Shown: positions 21,640 to 27,939 of the stretch, in pieces
Numbering within the stretch: position 1 is the first letter of the stretch
How the letters are laid out: every line of letters starts with the position of its first letter
Source of the DNA: Alistipes sp. UBA940
GTDB lineage: Bacteria > Bacteroidota > Bacteroidia > Bacteroidales > Rikenellaceae
Length of the DNA stretch: 27,939 bases
Assembly (NCBI GenBank): GCA_002293425.1
Contig: DBDE01000046.1
Location: 1 to 27,939 of the forward strand
Reading direction: 5' to 3'
Translations under genes and position numbers: made by a program
Notes under the pieces: model-generated
Databases searched by the model: none
What the model saw: the letters and a program-made list of their open reading frames with translations, nothing else
What the model was told of the DNA's origin: nothing

Positions 21640-23607
21640 CTACAAAAGTAACAAAAAATCTTGTTCGCCGATAATTTTGATGCCCAACTTGTTTGCTTTC
21701 GCAAGTTTTGCGGGCCCGATTTTGGCTCCGGCCAGCAATAGGTCGGTGTTGGCCGCCACCGCGCTCTGGTTCCTGCCCCCGTGCAGCTCTATCATCTGCT
21801 TCAGCTCCTCGCGCGAATGGTTTTCGAACGTGCCGCTGATGACTATGTTCAGCCCTTTCAGCTTATCCGAATCGGCCGCAAATTTATACTCCATCGGAAC
21901 GCGGGCATCGCTCAACCGCCCGATCAGTTCAATGTTATTCGTGTCGTCGAAATATTCTTTTATGCTCGTCACTATCTTGTCTCCCACCTCCTCGACCTGC
22001 AACAGCTCCTCCTGTGACGCATTCATCAGGTTTTCCATCGACCCGAAGTGCTTTGCAAGGTGCTTTGCCGTTGTCAGTCCGACGAATCGGATGCCCAGCC
22101 CGTAAAGAACGTTGTCGAAATCTTTGGCTTTCGACATTTCGATGCCGGAGAGGATGTTGTCGGCCGATTTTTTGCCCAGTCGGGGCAGTTCGGCAATATC
22201 CTCGCCCCGCAGTTCATAGATGTCGGCAATATCCCCAAGCAGCCCCTCCTCCACCAGTAGCTGGATGGTCTCCTCGCCCAGGCCCTCGATGTCCATCGCT
22301 TTGCGCGACACCCAATGCGAGATTCGTCCCACGATCTGAGGCATACATCCCGCCGCGTTGGGGCAATAATGGCGCGCCTCGCCCTCGGGTCGCACAAGGG
22401 CCGTACCACACGCCGGACAAGTGAGCGGAAAAGCCAACGGCACGCTCTCCCGCACACGCTCCGAAAGCTCCACTCCCGTGATCTTGGGAATAATTTCGCC
22501 CCCCTTCTCCACCCACACACTATCGCCCACGCGAATGTCCAGAAGTGCTATCTGGTCGGCATTGTGCATCGAGGCCCGCTTCACGGTCGTTCCGGCCAGC
22601 TGCACCGGCGCAAGGTTGGCAACCGGAGTGACCGCGCCCGTCCGCCCCACTGAAAACTCCACACTTTCGAGCCGCGTCAGTGCCCGCTCGGCCGCAAATT
22701 TGTATGCCACGGCCCATCGAGGACTCTTTGCCGTCGAACCCAACCGCTTCTGGGCATTCAGCGAATCGACCTTTATCACCACCCCGTCGGTGGCATACGG
22801 CAGCGTCTTGCGCAACGAATCTATTTCGGCTATAAAACCCTCTATCTCCCCCAGCGACCGACACACCCTCACGTGCTCCGAGACCTTGAACCCCCACTCT
22901 CGGGCAGCCATCAGGGTTTCATAGTGAGTTTCGAACGGCAGTCCCTCACCCACGACCGAATACATAAAGTTGTCCAGCCCCCGTTTTGCGACAATGGCCG
23001 AGCTCTGCAATTTCAGACTTCCCGCGGCGGCGTTTCGCGGATTGGCAAAGGGTTGCTCGCCCTCCTCTTCGCGCTCCGCGTTCAGCCGCTCGAACGCCGG
23101 ATAGGGCATAATTATCTCGCCCCTGATTTCGAAAGTGGCCGGAGTCGAAACGGCGAGCGGAATCGACTGAACGGTTCTGATATTCTCGGTCACATCGTCG
23201 CCCGTCACCCCGTCGCCCCTGGTGGCCGCCCTCGACAGCACACCGTTCTCGTACAGAAGCGAAACGGCGGTCCCGTCGAATTTCAGTTCACACACATACT
23301 CCGCCTGTCCGATCTCGTTCTCCACCCTCCGCACAAATTCGCCCACCTCGTCGATTGAGTAGGTGTTGGCCAGCGAGAGCATCGGATAGCGATGGACGAC
23401 ACTTTCGAAACTGTTGGTCAGATCGCTTCCCACACGTTTGGTGGGCGACGAGGGGTCGTCGTGCTGTGGAAATTGCCGCTCCAGATCGACCAGTTCGCTC
23501 ATCATTCGGTCGAACTCGGGATCGGATATTTCGGGTGCATTTTCTATGTAATATAGCCTGTTGTGTCGGGCTAATTCGCTGCGTAAAAATTTTATTCGTT
23601 CAAACAT
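21640..23607 (-). CDS. ligA: NAD+-dependent DNA ligase
   Basis: 655 residues with the full LigA order: Ia domain (RHNRLYYIENAPEISDPEFD), adenylation domain with KFDG (Lys109), OB fold (RVGRTGAVTPVANLAPV-like segment), four-Cys zinc finger CPACG...CPNAAGC, helix-hairpin-helix region (IEGLGEETIQLL, LPRLGKKSADNI), and C-terminal BRCT (LKGLNIVISGTF...). It seals nicks in replication and repair using NAD+. It starts four bases after an imperfect -7 box (TAACTTTA) and is divergent from the gene at 23669. It is followed by dapA. Confidence 0.97.
   Translation of the reverse strand: MFERIKFLRSELARHNRLYYIENAPEISDPEFDRMMSELVDLERQFPQHDDPSSPTKRVGSDLTNSFESVVHRYPMLSLANTYSIDEVGEFVRRVENEIGQAEYVCELKFDGTAVSLLYENGVLSRAATRGDGVTGDDVTENIRTVQSIPLAVSTPATFEIRGEIIMPYPAFERLNAEREEEGEQPFANPRNAAAGSLKLQSSAIVAKRGLDNFMYSVVGEGLPFETHYETLMAAREWGFKVSEHVRVCRSLGEIEGFIAEIDSLRKTLPYATDGVVIKVDSLNAQKRLGSTAKSPRWAVAYKFAAERALTRLESVEFSVGRTGAVTPVANLAPVQLAGTTVKRASMHNADQIALLDIRVGDSVWVEKGGEIIPKITGVELSERVRESVPLAFPLTCPACGTALVRPEGEARHYCPNAAGCMPQIVGRISHWVSRKAMDIEGLGEETIQLLVEEGLLGDIADIYELRGEDIAELPRLGKKSADNILSGIEMSKAKDFDNVLYGLGIRFVGLTTAKHLAKHFGSMENLMNASQEELLQVEEVGDKIVTSIKEYFDDTNNIELIGRLSDARVPMEYKFAADSDKLKGLNIVISGTFENHSREELKQMIELHGGRNQSAVAANTDLLLAGAKIGPAKLAKANKLGIKIIGEQDFLLLL
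21643..21650 (-). promoter_or_regulatory. -7 box of dapA inside the end of ligA
   Basis: TACTTTTG on the minus strand, an exact TAnnTTTG match, made of the last ligA codons and part of its stop. Five bases (TAGCT) separate it from the dapA ATG at 21637. Confidence 0.6.
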
Positions 23608-23640
23608 TTTGTAAAGTTAATAAATTTTTCACTATACTTG
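23608..23640. promoter_or_regulatory. Divergent promoters for ligA and the 98-residue protein gene
   Basis: Plus strand: TTTG at 23608-23611, 21 nt, TATACTTG at 23633-23640 (7 of 8 matches), 28 bases before ATG 23669. Minus strand: TAACTTTA at 23612-23619, four bases before the ligA ATG at 23607, 7 of 8 matches. Confidence 0.7.
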
Positions 23641-23668
23641 CACCGAATTTTAAGAGGCATTAACACCC

Positions 23669-23965
23669 ATGAGTGACAAAAAGAGGCTGATAGTTAGCTC
23701 TCACAACCTTTCGCCCGAGTTGCAGCAGGAGTTGCACAAGCAGTATCCGACCGGTTTTGCGGACCATATGATCCGGATAGACAAGCCGGGGGGCGATTTT
23801 TTTTACGCCGTGTTGCTGGAGACGGCCGAGGTGAACTATTTGGTGAAGGTGAATGTGAAGATCGACGACGATCCGGAAGAGGAGGAGGACAAGGGCTATT
23901 ATGACGAGGAGATCAAGGGAGCCGAAGAGATCGCCGAAGACGACACCGACGAGGATGACGAGTAA
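23669..23965 (+). CDS. Conserved acidic small protein
   Basis: 98 residues. The N-terminal ~65 residues have a compact globular look (KKRLIVSSHNLSPELQQELHKQYPTGFADHMIRIDKPGGDFFYAVLLETAEVNYLVKVNVKID), and the rest is an extremely acidic Glu/Asp tail. I recognise it as a conserved Bacteroidales hypothetical, without a known function. It has its own promoter and stops 11 bases before the N-acyltransferase gene, so the two are probably co-expressed. The acidic tail could mimic nucleic acid or bind a basic partner; this is speculation. Confidence 0.8.
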   Translation: MSDKKRLIVSSHNLSPELQQELHKQYPTGFADHMIRIDKPGGDFFYAVLLETAEVNYLVKVNVKIDDDPEEEEDKGYYDEEIKGAEEIAEDDTDEDDE

Positions 23966-23976
23966 GAATTAAGTAA

Positions 23977-24906
23977 ATGAAACAACTTATCGATCCTATT
24001 CCTGTTGCCGTTTTGGAGAGCGAACTGCTCCCCGAGCGGATGCTTCGGCGCACGGGGCGCGGCGACTGCGAGATTTTCGTGGTCACGGCCGTCGAGTGCC
24101 CGGGGGTGATGCAGGAGGTGGGTCGGTTGCGGGAGATTTCGTTTCGCACGGCGGGTGGCGGAACGGGGTTGAGCGCCGATATAGATGACGACGACCTGGC
24201 CGAGGGCGGCTACAGCCAGCTGGTGGTGTGGGATCCCGCGGCGAGGCAGATAATGGGGGGGTACCGCTTTATTGTGTGCGATTCGCCCTATCAGAAACAC
24301 CTTTCGAGCGAGCACTATTTTCGGTTCAGCGATCTTTTTCGGCAGAAGTATTTGCCCTACACCATCGAGTTGGGTCGGTCGTTCGTTATTCCGCGTCGGG
24401 GCGAGTGGGGAACGAAGAATCCGAAGGTGCTTTACACTTTGGATAATTTGTGGGACGGATTGGGGGCGTTGATGCTTCGGAACCCGCAGTCGAAATATTT
24501 TTTCGGCAAGGTGACGATGTATGGCGATTATAATCGTCGTGCACGGAGTGTGCTCATCTACTTTTTGAACCGCTATTTTCCCGACAACGAGAACCTTTTG
24601 GAGCCGATCAATCCGGTCAAGTTGGACATCGACGAGGGGGAGATGGAGCGGATATTTGTGGGCAGGAATTATGAGGAGAACCTCATTATTCTTTCGCGGG
24701 AGTTGCGGCTTCGGGGCGAGAATGTTCCGCCGTTGATCAATTCTTATATGAATTTGTCGCCCACGATGAAGGTTTTCGGGACGGTGACTAATCCCGATTT
24801 CGGCGATGTTGAGGAGACGGGTTTGCTCATCACCACTTCGGATATTTATGCGGGCAAGATCGAGCGTCATCTCAATTTCCGCATCCCCGATATGGAGCTG
24901 GTTTAA
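23977..24906 (+). CDS. Hemolysin/OlsB-like GNAT N-acyltransferase (GlsB-type candidate)
   Basis: 309 residues. GNAT-like acyl-ACP acyltransferase of the OlsB/hemolysin type: VGRLREISFRTAGGGTGLSADID, then GGYRFIVCDSP, YTIELGRSFVIPRRGEWGT and the late PLINSYMNLSPTMKVFGTVTNPDFGDVEETGLLI. In Bacteroides such proteins (GlsB) acylate glycine as the first step of glycine/commendamide-type lipids. The O-acyltransferase partner GlsA (PlsC fold) is not adjacent in this window, which leaves substrate identity open: ornithine or glycine N-acylation. It is cytosolic or peripheral, acting on acyl-ACP. The stop abuts a heptamer array, core motif and paired hairpin D. Confidence 0.85.
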   Translation: MKQLIDPIPVAVLESELLPERMLRRTGRGDCEIFVVTAVECPGVMQEVGRLREISFRTAGGGTGLSADIDDDDLAEGGYSQLVVWDPAARQIMGGYRFIVCDSPYQKHLSSEHYFRFSDLFRQKYLPYTIELGRSFVIPRRGEWGTKNPKVLYTLDNLWDGLGALMLRNPQSKYFFGKVTMYGDYNRRARSVLIYFLNRYFPDNENLLEPINPVKLDIDEGEMERIFVGRNYEENLIILSRELRLRGENVPPLINSYMNLSPTMKVFGTVTNPDFGDVEETGLLITTSDIYAGKIERHLNFRIPDMELV

Positions 24907-24909
24907 GAG

Positions 24910-25001
24910 AGTTAAAAACTAAGAACTGAGCTACGCGACGTCTAATTTTCAGCTCCCCCTACCCCCCTCAGGGGGAGCTGAACGACTTTCACAGAAAGTC
25001 G
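24910..25001. repeat. Heptamer array, core motif and paired hairpin D
   Basis: Three heptamers of type AACTAAG (24910-24930), core GCTACGCGACG (24930-24940), large hairpin TTCAGCTCCCCCT/AGGGGGAGCTGAA (24948-24960 with 24970-24982), then small hairpin CGACTTTC/aca/GAAAGTCG (24983-25001). It lies between convergent ends of the acyltransferase gene and the 72-residue ORF, whose stop begins two bases beyond the last hairpin. Confidence 0.85.
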
Positions 25002-25002
25002 A

Positions 25003-25221
25003 TTAGTTCAAAATCAACCTCTGCTCCCCATTCAGGTAAAACATCCCATCGCGCCAAAAGCCCTGCCCGCTCAGCAACTCCCCGCCGCCACGGAAACACA
25101 CATCGCGGTAAGTTCCGTCCTCGGCAATCTCGATTCGCCACCGCCTGGGTTCATAGTCATACATCCGAATCCATTCTCCTTCGACCAGATAGTCGAACCC
25201 TAAAACGTCATAAGTTTTCAT
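25003..25221 (-). CDS. Small protein (72 aa) behind a structured RNA
   Basis: The sequence MKTYDVLGFDYLVEGEWIRM... is aromatic- and acid-rich and looks like a compact beta-rich domain rather than random translation. No family is recognised. The ATG lies three bases after the U6 run of the terminator at 25225-25296, which leaves almost no leader. Its expression would therefore depend on read-through of the structured RNA, or on a weak internal promoter I cannot identify. It could also be a spurious frame; coding sense of the residues argues mildly for a real gene. It stops two bases before paired hairpin D. Confidence 0.55.
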   Translation of the reverse strand: MKTYDVLGFDYLVEGEWIRMYDYEPRRWRIEIAEDGTYRDVCFRGGGELLSGQGFWRDGMFYLNGEQRLILN

Positions 25222-25224
25222 AAC

Positions 25225-25296
25225 AAAAAAGGTGTGGTTTACAATCCCTTCTTGACAGGTCTAAGGAAACCTCGATTGGAAAGATTGCACCACACC
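25225..25296 (-). terminator. Intrinsic terminator competing with the RNA rod
   Basis: On the minus strand GGTGTGGT (25289-25296) pairs with ACCACACC (25231-25238), extended by CAATC/GATTG, and is followed by T6 (25225-25230). The 5' arm is part of an internal loop and a helix of the rod, so rod and terminator cannot both be complete. The U run ends three bases before the ATG at 25221. Confidence 0.75.
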
Positions 25297-25430
25297 CAGA
25301 GTCGCTTTGGCACAAAATGCACCAAAGCAAACTCCGAGCTTAGCAACCTTCTTCTCCAATCAAACACCGCCCGAGGGGCAGCTCCTTAGTTAGTCAAGAA
25401 GACAAAAGTTGTTAATACTCAGTTATATGC
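25225..25430 (-). ncRNA. Structured RNA, candidate 6S-like (SsrS) or attenuator
   Basis: The minus-strand transcript would start near 25430 and end in the T run at 25225-25230, ~205 nt. It can form a rod. Helices from outside in: CTTCTTGAC/GTCAAGAAG (25393-25401 with 25248-25256), CTAAGGA/TCCTTAG, a large asymmetric bubble with a small GCCC/GGGC hairpin, GATTGGA/TCCAATC, AAGGTTGC/GCAATCTT, and an apical GCTTTGG/CCAAAGC. A long hairpin with a central bubble is the layout of 6S RNA, which mimics an open promoter for RNA polymerase. In the classical 6S the small hairpin is on the 3' side of the bubble; here it is on the 5' side. The terminator's 5' arm lies inside the rod, so the two folds compete. 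Structure and promoter are directly visible; 6S identity is inferred. Confidence 0.6.
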
Positions 25431-25435
25431 TATTG

Positions 25436-25466
25436 CAAATATAATATTTTTTTCCGAGTTTGTCAA
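25436..25466 (-). promoter_or_regulatory. Strong Bacteroidota promoter of the structured RNA
   Basis: Minus strand TATATTTG (25436-25443), an exact TAnnTTTG match, with TTG of a -33 box at 25464-25466 and a 20-nt spacer. The -33 box lies in the loop of the small hairpin of paired hairpin E. Confidence 0.8.
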
Positions 25467-25511
25467 GCAAACTCGTTCGGCCCGCTCCCGCGCTTTAGCG
25501 GGCCGAAAAAA
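25455..25511. repeat. Paired hairpin E
   Basis: Small hairpin CGAGTTTG/CAAACTCG with loop tcaag (25455-25475), then large hairpin TTCGGCCCGCT/AGCGGGCCGAA (25476-25507), followed by A run to 25511. The large hairpin is identical to that of B. Here the small hairpin precedes the large one, the reverse of B, C and D. Confidence 0.8.
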
Positions 25512-25559
25512 ATCTCTGGCTCAAAACTTGCGGGGTTAGAGAGTAAAAACACAACGATT

Positions 25560-25817
25560 ATGAAACCGATCCACAAGCCCGAAACAAACAGATTCGAACT
25601 CTCCGAAGATGGCCGCACGGCCTACGTCGAATACCAAATCCACGACGGCTGCATCGACATCCTGCACACCATCGTCCCCACTCAACTCGAAAACCGCGGA
25701 ATAGGCTCCGCACTGGTCAAAACAACCTACGATTGGGGCAAAACCCAAAACCTCAAGCCACGCGGCAGCTGCCGTTTCGCCGACGCCTGGCTCGCCCGCC
25801 ACGAAGAGTATTGCTAA
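25560..25817 (+). CDS. Mini-GNAT acetyltransferase (YjdJ/NATD1-like)
   Basis: 85 residues, the length of the small GCN5-related family with Gat_acetyltr_2 domain. Acetyl-CoA binding segment VPTQLENRGIGSALVK (around 40-55) is clear, and the C-terminal pattern (CRFADAWLARHEEY) matches the family, which usually ends a few residues later (EY-D-L-type). The protein stops at HEEYC, so it is slightly short. The 3' end overlaps the convergent coiled-coil gene by four bases. Substrate is unknown. Confidence 0.85.
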   Translation: MKPIHKPETNRFELSEDGRTAYVEYQIHDGCIDILHTIVPTQLENRGIGSALVKTTYDWGKTQNLKPRGSCRFADAWLARHEEYC

Positions 25818-26713
25818 CGCAATATCGTCTCGCTCGAACCCGCCAGCAACCCGTCCATATAAACCTCCACGGTGTAGGTTCCGATAAGCAGCTCGCCCGG
25901 CGTATAGTATACCGCCACCGGCAGGTCGTCGCCACTGTAATCCACCTCTCGCATCGTCGAATAGACCACCTGCTGACCCTCGAAAGCGAAGGTCTGCCCG
26001 CCGCCGCTCGGCATCACATAGCCATCCGGCCCGACGATCCGAACATAAACCGAACGGGCCCCAGGGTCGGCAACCGCATTGGCCGAAAGCACAAAGTCGG
26101 TGCGCACTCTCCGTGCCCGCCCGACCCGCGTAACCTCCCTGTCGGCACTGTTGAGCAACACCAACCGGATGTCCCGCGCCATAACTCGCGACGCCTGGCG
26201 AACCGTCACGCCCAGATCGGTGGCGCGCTCCTCGGCCTTGTCGGCCCGCAATCGTTCGGAAGTTATCTCGCGCCGCATCCCCAGATTTTCGTCTATCAGA
26301 CGGCTGTTGACTTTACTCAGCGAGTCGATGGTGTAGACAAAACCCTGTGCGGCGGCACGCATGGTGCTCAGTTCGCGCTCGTACGATCTGAGTTTGGACC
26401 TTGTCACGTTTCGTTCGCGCGCCATCACTTCGAGCACGCTGTCGACCCTCATCCGTTCGAGGATTATGCTTTGGTTGAGCGAGTCGTTCTCGGTCCTTAT
26501 CAGGCCGAGGGAGTTGTTGACAGCCAATATTCGGTTGGTGAGGGTGTCGCGTTCGATGGCAAATTCGGCCTTTATCCTCGCCGACTGGAAGAAGTAGAGC
26601 CCGCTGACGGCAACCAGAACGATAGCGAGTAGCACTATCACCGTTTTGTACCCTTTCAGCGACTTGTCGCCCGCCGAGGAGTACTCTTCATATTCATAAT
26701 CGTCGTATGCCAT
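25814..26713 (-). CDS. Single-pass membrane coiled-coil protein of unknown function
   Basis: 299 residues from ATG 26713 (MAYDDYEYEEYSSAGDKS). An acidic tyrosine-rich cytosolic N terminus (1-20) is followed by a TM helix (about 22-42, GYKTVIVLLAIVLVAVSGLYFF), a long periplasmic coiled coil (about 45-190) with heptad-like Leu/Ile/Val and dense Arg/Glu, and a C-terminal beta-rich domain (about 205-299, including VYVRIVGPDGYVMPSGGG and GTYTVEVYMDGLLAGSSETILR). No family is recognised; the layout suggests a cell-envelope spacer or scaffold. The upstream ATG at 26788 would add 25 residues but covers the -7 box TATATTTG, so it is rejected. It is divergent from the kinase gene at 26770. Confidence 0.82.
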   Translation of the reverse strand: MAYDDYEYEEYSSAGDKSLKGYKTVIVLLAIVLVAVSGLYFFQSARIKAEFAIERDTLTNRILAVNNSLGLIRTENDSLNQSIILERMRVDSVLEVMARERNVTRSKLRSYERELSTMRAAAQGFVYTIDSLSKVNSRLIDENLGMRREITSERLRADKAEERATDLGVTVRQASRVMARDIRLVLLNSADREVTRVGRARRVRTDFVLSANAVADPGARSVYVRIVGPDGYVMPSGGGQTFAFEGQQVVYSTMREVDYSGDDLPVAVYYTPGELLIGTYTVEVYMDGLLAGSSETILR

Positions 26714-26738
26714 TGTCTTTTCGCATTTTTTGCCAAGA

Positions 26739-26765
26739 CAAATATAGATATTTTTTTTAACTTCG
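26739..26765. promoter_or_regulatory. Divergent -7 boxes for the coiled-coil and PfkB genes
   Basis: Minus strand TATATTTG at 26739-26746, an exact match, 25 bases before ATG 26713. Plus strand TAACTTCG at 26758-26765, 7 of 8 matches, only four bases before ATG 26770. Confidence 0.72.
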
Positions 26766-26769
26766 CGCG

Positions 26770-27783
26770 ATGAAAAAAACGATGACAAAAGTTATTGCGC
26801 TGGGCAATGCTCTCACGGATATGCTTGTCAACCTGCGCGACGACGCGGTTCTGGACGCTTTCGGGCTCGCAAAAGGCAGTATGACGCTGGTCGACAGTGC
26901 CCGCCAGAAGGAGATTTCGCAGTTTGTCGCCGGCCTGCCCTACACCTTGTCGCTGGGCGGTTCGGCCGGCAACACCATCCGCGCATTGAGCCGGCTGGGG
27001 GTCGAGACGGGCTTTGTGGGCAAGGTGGGACGCGATGCAACGGGCGATTTTTACGACTCGGCGTTGGTCAATTTGGGCATCAGGCCCTTCGTTTTTCGCG
27101 GTTCGGAGCATTCGGGACGGTGTGTGTCGCTGGTTTCGGCCGATGGCGAGCGCACTATGGTGACGTTCTTGGGGGCGGCGTTGGAGTTGGCCGCGGATGA
27201 TGTCGTGGCGGATATATTGTCGGGCTACGATTGCCTCTATTTGGAGGGCTATTCGGTTCAGAATCGGACTATGATCGAGCATACGGCGGCTTTGGCGCAC
27301 AGGCTGGGAATGGTTGTGGCGATAGATTTGGCGAGTTTCAATGTGGTGGAGCAGAATTTGGAGTTTTTGCGCGGGTTGGTTCGGGATTATGTCGATATTG
27401 TTTTTGCAAATGAGGCCGAGGCCCAGGCTTTTACGGGCGAGGTGGAGCCGTTGAACGGGTTGCAGAGGATTTCGGAGATGGTCGATTTGGCTGTTGTGAA
27501 GATTGGGGTTGGCGGCGCGATTATTAAGCGTGGCGAGGAGGTGGTTCACGTCGGGATTATGAAGGCTGCGCGGCGGGTGGATACGACCGGGGCGGGTGAT
27601 TTTTATGCAGCGGGGTTTCTTTACGGGCTTTGCAACGGGTTGGATTTACGCCAGTGCGGGACGGTGGGGGCTATTGCGGCGGGCAAGGTGATCGAGGTTG
27701 TCGGGACCACGTTTGGGGACGATGTTTGGGGCGAGATCGAGCGGCTGGTCACCCAGGTCCGCACGGAGAATTATCTGTTTTGA
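26770..27783 (+). CDS. PfkB-family carbohydrate/nucleoside kinase (adenosine kinase-like)
   Basis: 337 residues. The N-terminal LGNALTDMLV and LGGSAGNTIRALSRLG (around 58-73) form the family's first signature region. The C-terminal signature DTTGAGDFYAAGFLYG (around 271-286) has the anion hole and catalytic Asp. The overall pattern (GSAGNT, sequence length) resembles adenosine/sugar kinases common in Bacteroidales; the acceptor is not determinable here. ATG 26770 is four bases from the -7 box; ATG 26782 (MTKVIALGN) is a plausible alternative that would allow a short leader. It is divergent from the coiled-coil gene. Confidence 0.92.
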   Translation: MKKTMTKVIALGNALTDMLVNLRDDAVLDAFGLAKGSMTLVDSARQKEISQFVAGLPYTLSLGGSAGNTIRALSRLGVETGFVGKVGRDATGDFYDSALVNLGIRPFVFRGSEHSGRCVSLVSADGERTMVTFLGAALELAADDVVADILSGYDCLYLEGYSVQNRTMIEHTAALAHRLGMVVAIDLASFNVVEQNLEFLRGLVRDYVDIVFANEAEAQAFTGEVEPLNGLQRISEMVDLAVVKIGVGGAIIKRGEEVVHVGIMKAARRVDTTGAGDFYAAGFLYGLCNGLDLRQCGTVGAIAAGKVIEVVGTTFGDDVWGEIERLVTQVRTENYLF

Positions 27784-27884
27784 ACGGTCGGCTCGAGGTC
27801 GCAGACCTAGTTCGGCTTGTCGTCATTGCGAGGAATGGAATGACGTTCCGCGTAGCTTACTCGTAACTCGTCACTCGTCACTCG
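27784..27884. repeat. Composite repeat after the PfkB gene
   Basis: A small hairpin AGGTC/gca/GACCT (around 27795-27810), a CGTCATTGCGAGGAATGG segment (27821-27838) related to the widespread intergenic CGTCATTGCGAGGA repeats, reversed core CGCGTAGC (27849-27856), then four reversed heptamers of type TCACTCG (27857-27884). The right array holds the stop codon of a partial minus-strand gene. Confidence 0.7.
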
Positions 27885-27939
27885 TAATTGTGTTGTTTGG
27901 TCCATTGCTCTTTACGCAGGGCGAATGCACCGGACGGAG
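27878..27939 (-). CDS. Partial CDS, C-terminal end only
   Basis: The last ~20 residues of a minus-strand frame (PSGAFALRKEQWTKQHNYE then TGA) enter from the right edge. The sequence has plausible coding composition and ends, like other genes here, inside a heptamer array. Too short to assign a family, and it could be a chance open frame. Confidence 0.35.
   Translation of the reverse strand, partial: PSGAFALRKEQWTKQHNYE

Noticed and set aside
25225..25430. 6S RNA transcribed from the plus strand
   Set aside because: On the plus strand the bubble hairpin is on the expected 3' side, but there is no consensus -7 box upstream and only a weak terminator. The minus strand has both a perfect box and a U6 terminator.

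Overview
The window looks like chromosomal core DNA of a G+C-rich member of the Bacteroidales, most like a Rikenellaceae/Alistipes-type organism. This is inferred from several signs. The families DUF4491, DUF4919, single-chain RibBA and the FloA/NfeD pair are present. Start codons lack Shine-Dalgarno motifs. Bacteroidota-type promoters (-33 TTTG, -7 TAnnTTTG) recur. There is no tRNA, rRNA, CRISPR array, transposase or phage gene. About 29 protein genes are complete and one is cut by the right edge.

Layout. 68-3542 (minus): a coupled three-gene unit of a membrane metallophosphoesterase, a RibD with inverted domain order, and an MFS permease. 3605-6513 (plus): trpB2, a DUF4491 membrane protein and rarA. 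6720-13933 (minus): an overlapping run read lptF/G-like, ribBA, fmt, trkH, small exported protein, nfeD, floA. 13958-16117 (minus): TPR protein, ribH and a ZnuB-like permease. 16177-18623 (plus): recF, dciA-like and mscS. 18758-23607 (minus): ligA, dapA, DUF4919 protein and a C11 (clostripain-type) lipoprotein protease. 23669-24906 (plus): an acidic small protein and a hemolysin/OlsB-like N-acyltransferase. 25003-27939: a small ORF behind a structured RNA, a mini-GNAT, a membrane coiled-coil protein and a PfkB kinase. Riboflavin synthesis genes (inverted ribD, ribBA, ribH) are dispersed over three operons.

The most unusual content lies between and at the edges of the genes. (i) Arrays of 7- or 8-nt units, often pointing inward from both ends, abut a core GCTACGCGAC and/or paired hairpins, making modular MITE-like intergenic elements. 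(ii) These arrays have been absorbed into genes. Two neighbouring exported proteins carry nearly the same array-encoded signal peptide, a lipoprotein signal peptide is a translated heptamer array, and recF and fmt end in array-encoded tails. fmt also contains a paired hairpin inside its coding sequence. (iii) Two ~125-bp elements share a folded architecture with compensatory stem changes, and each begins exactly at the TGA stop of a minus-strand gene. (iv) A ~205-nt structured RNA at 25225-25430 has a perfect -7 box and a U6 terminator and looks 6S-like or attenuator-like. (v) Several -7 boxes sit only 4-9 nt from start codons, which implies leaderless or near-leaderless mRNAs.
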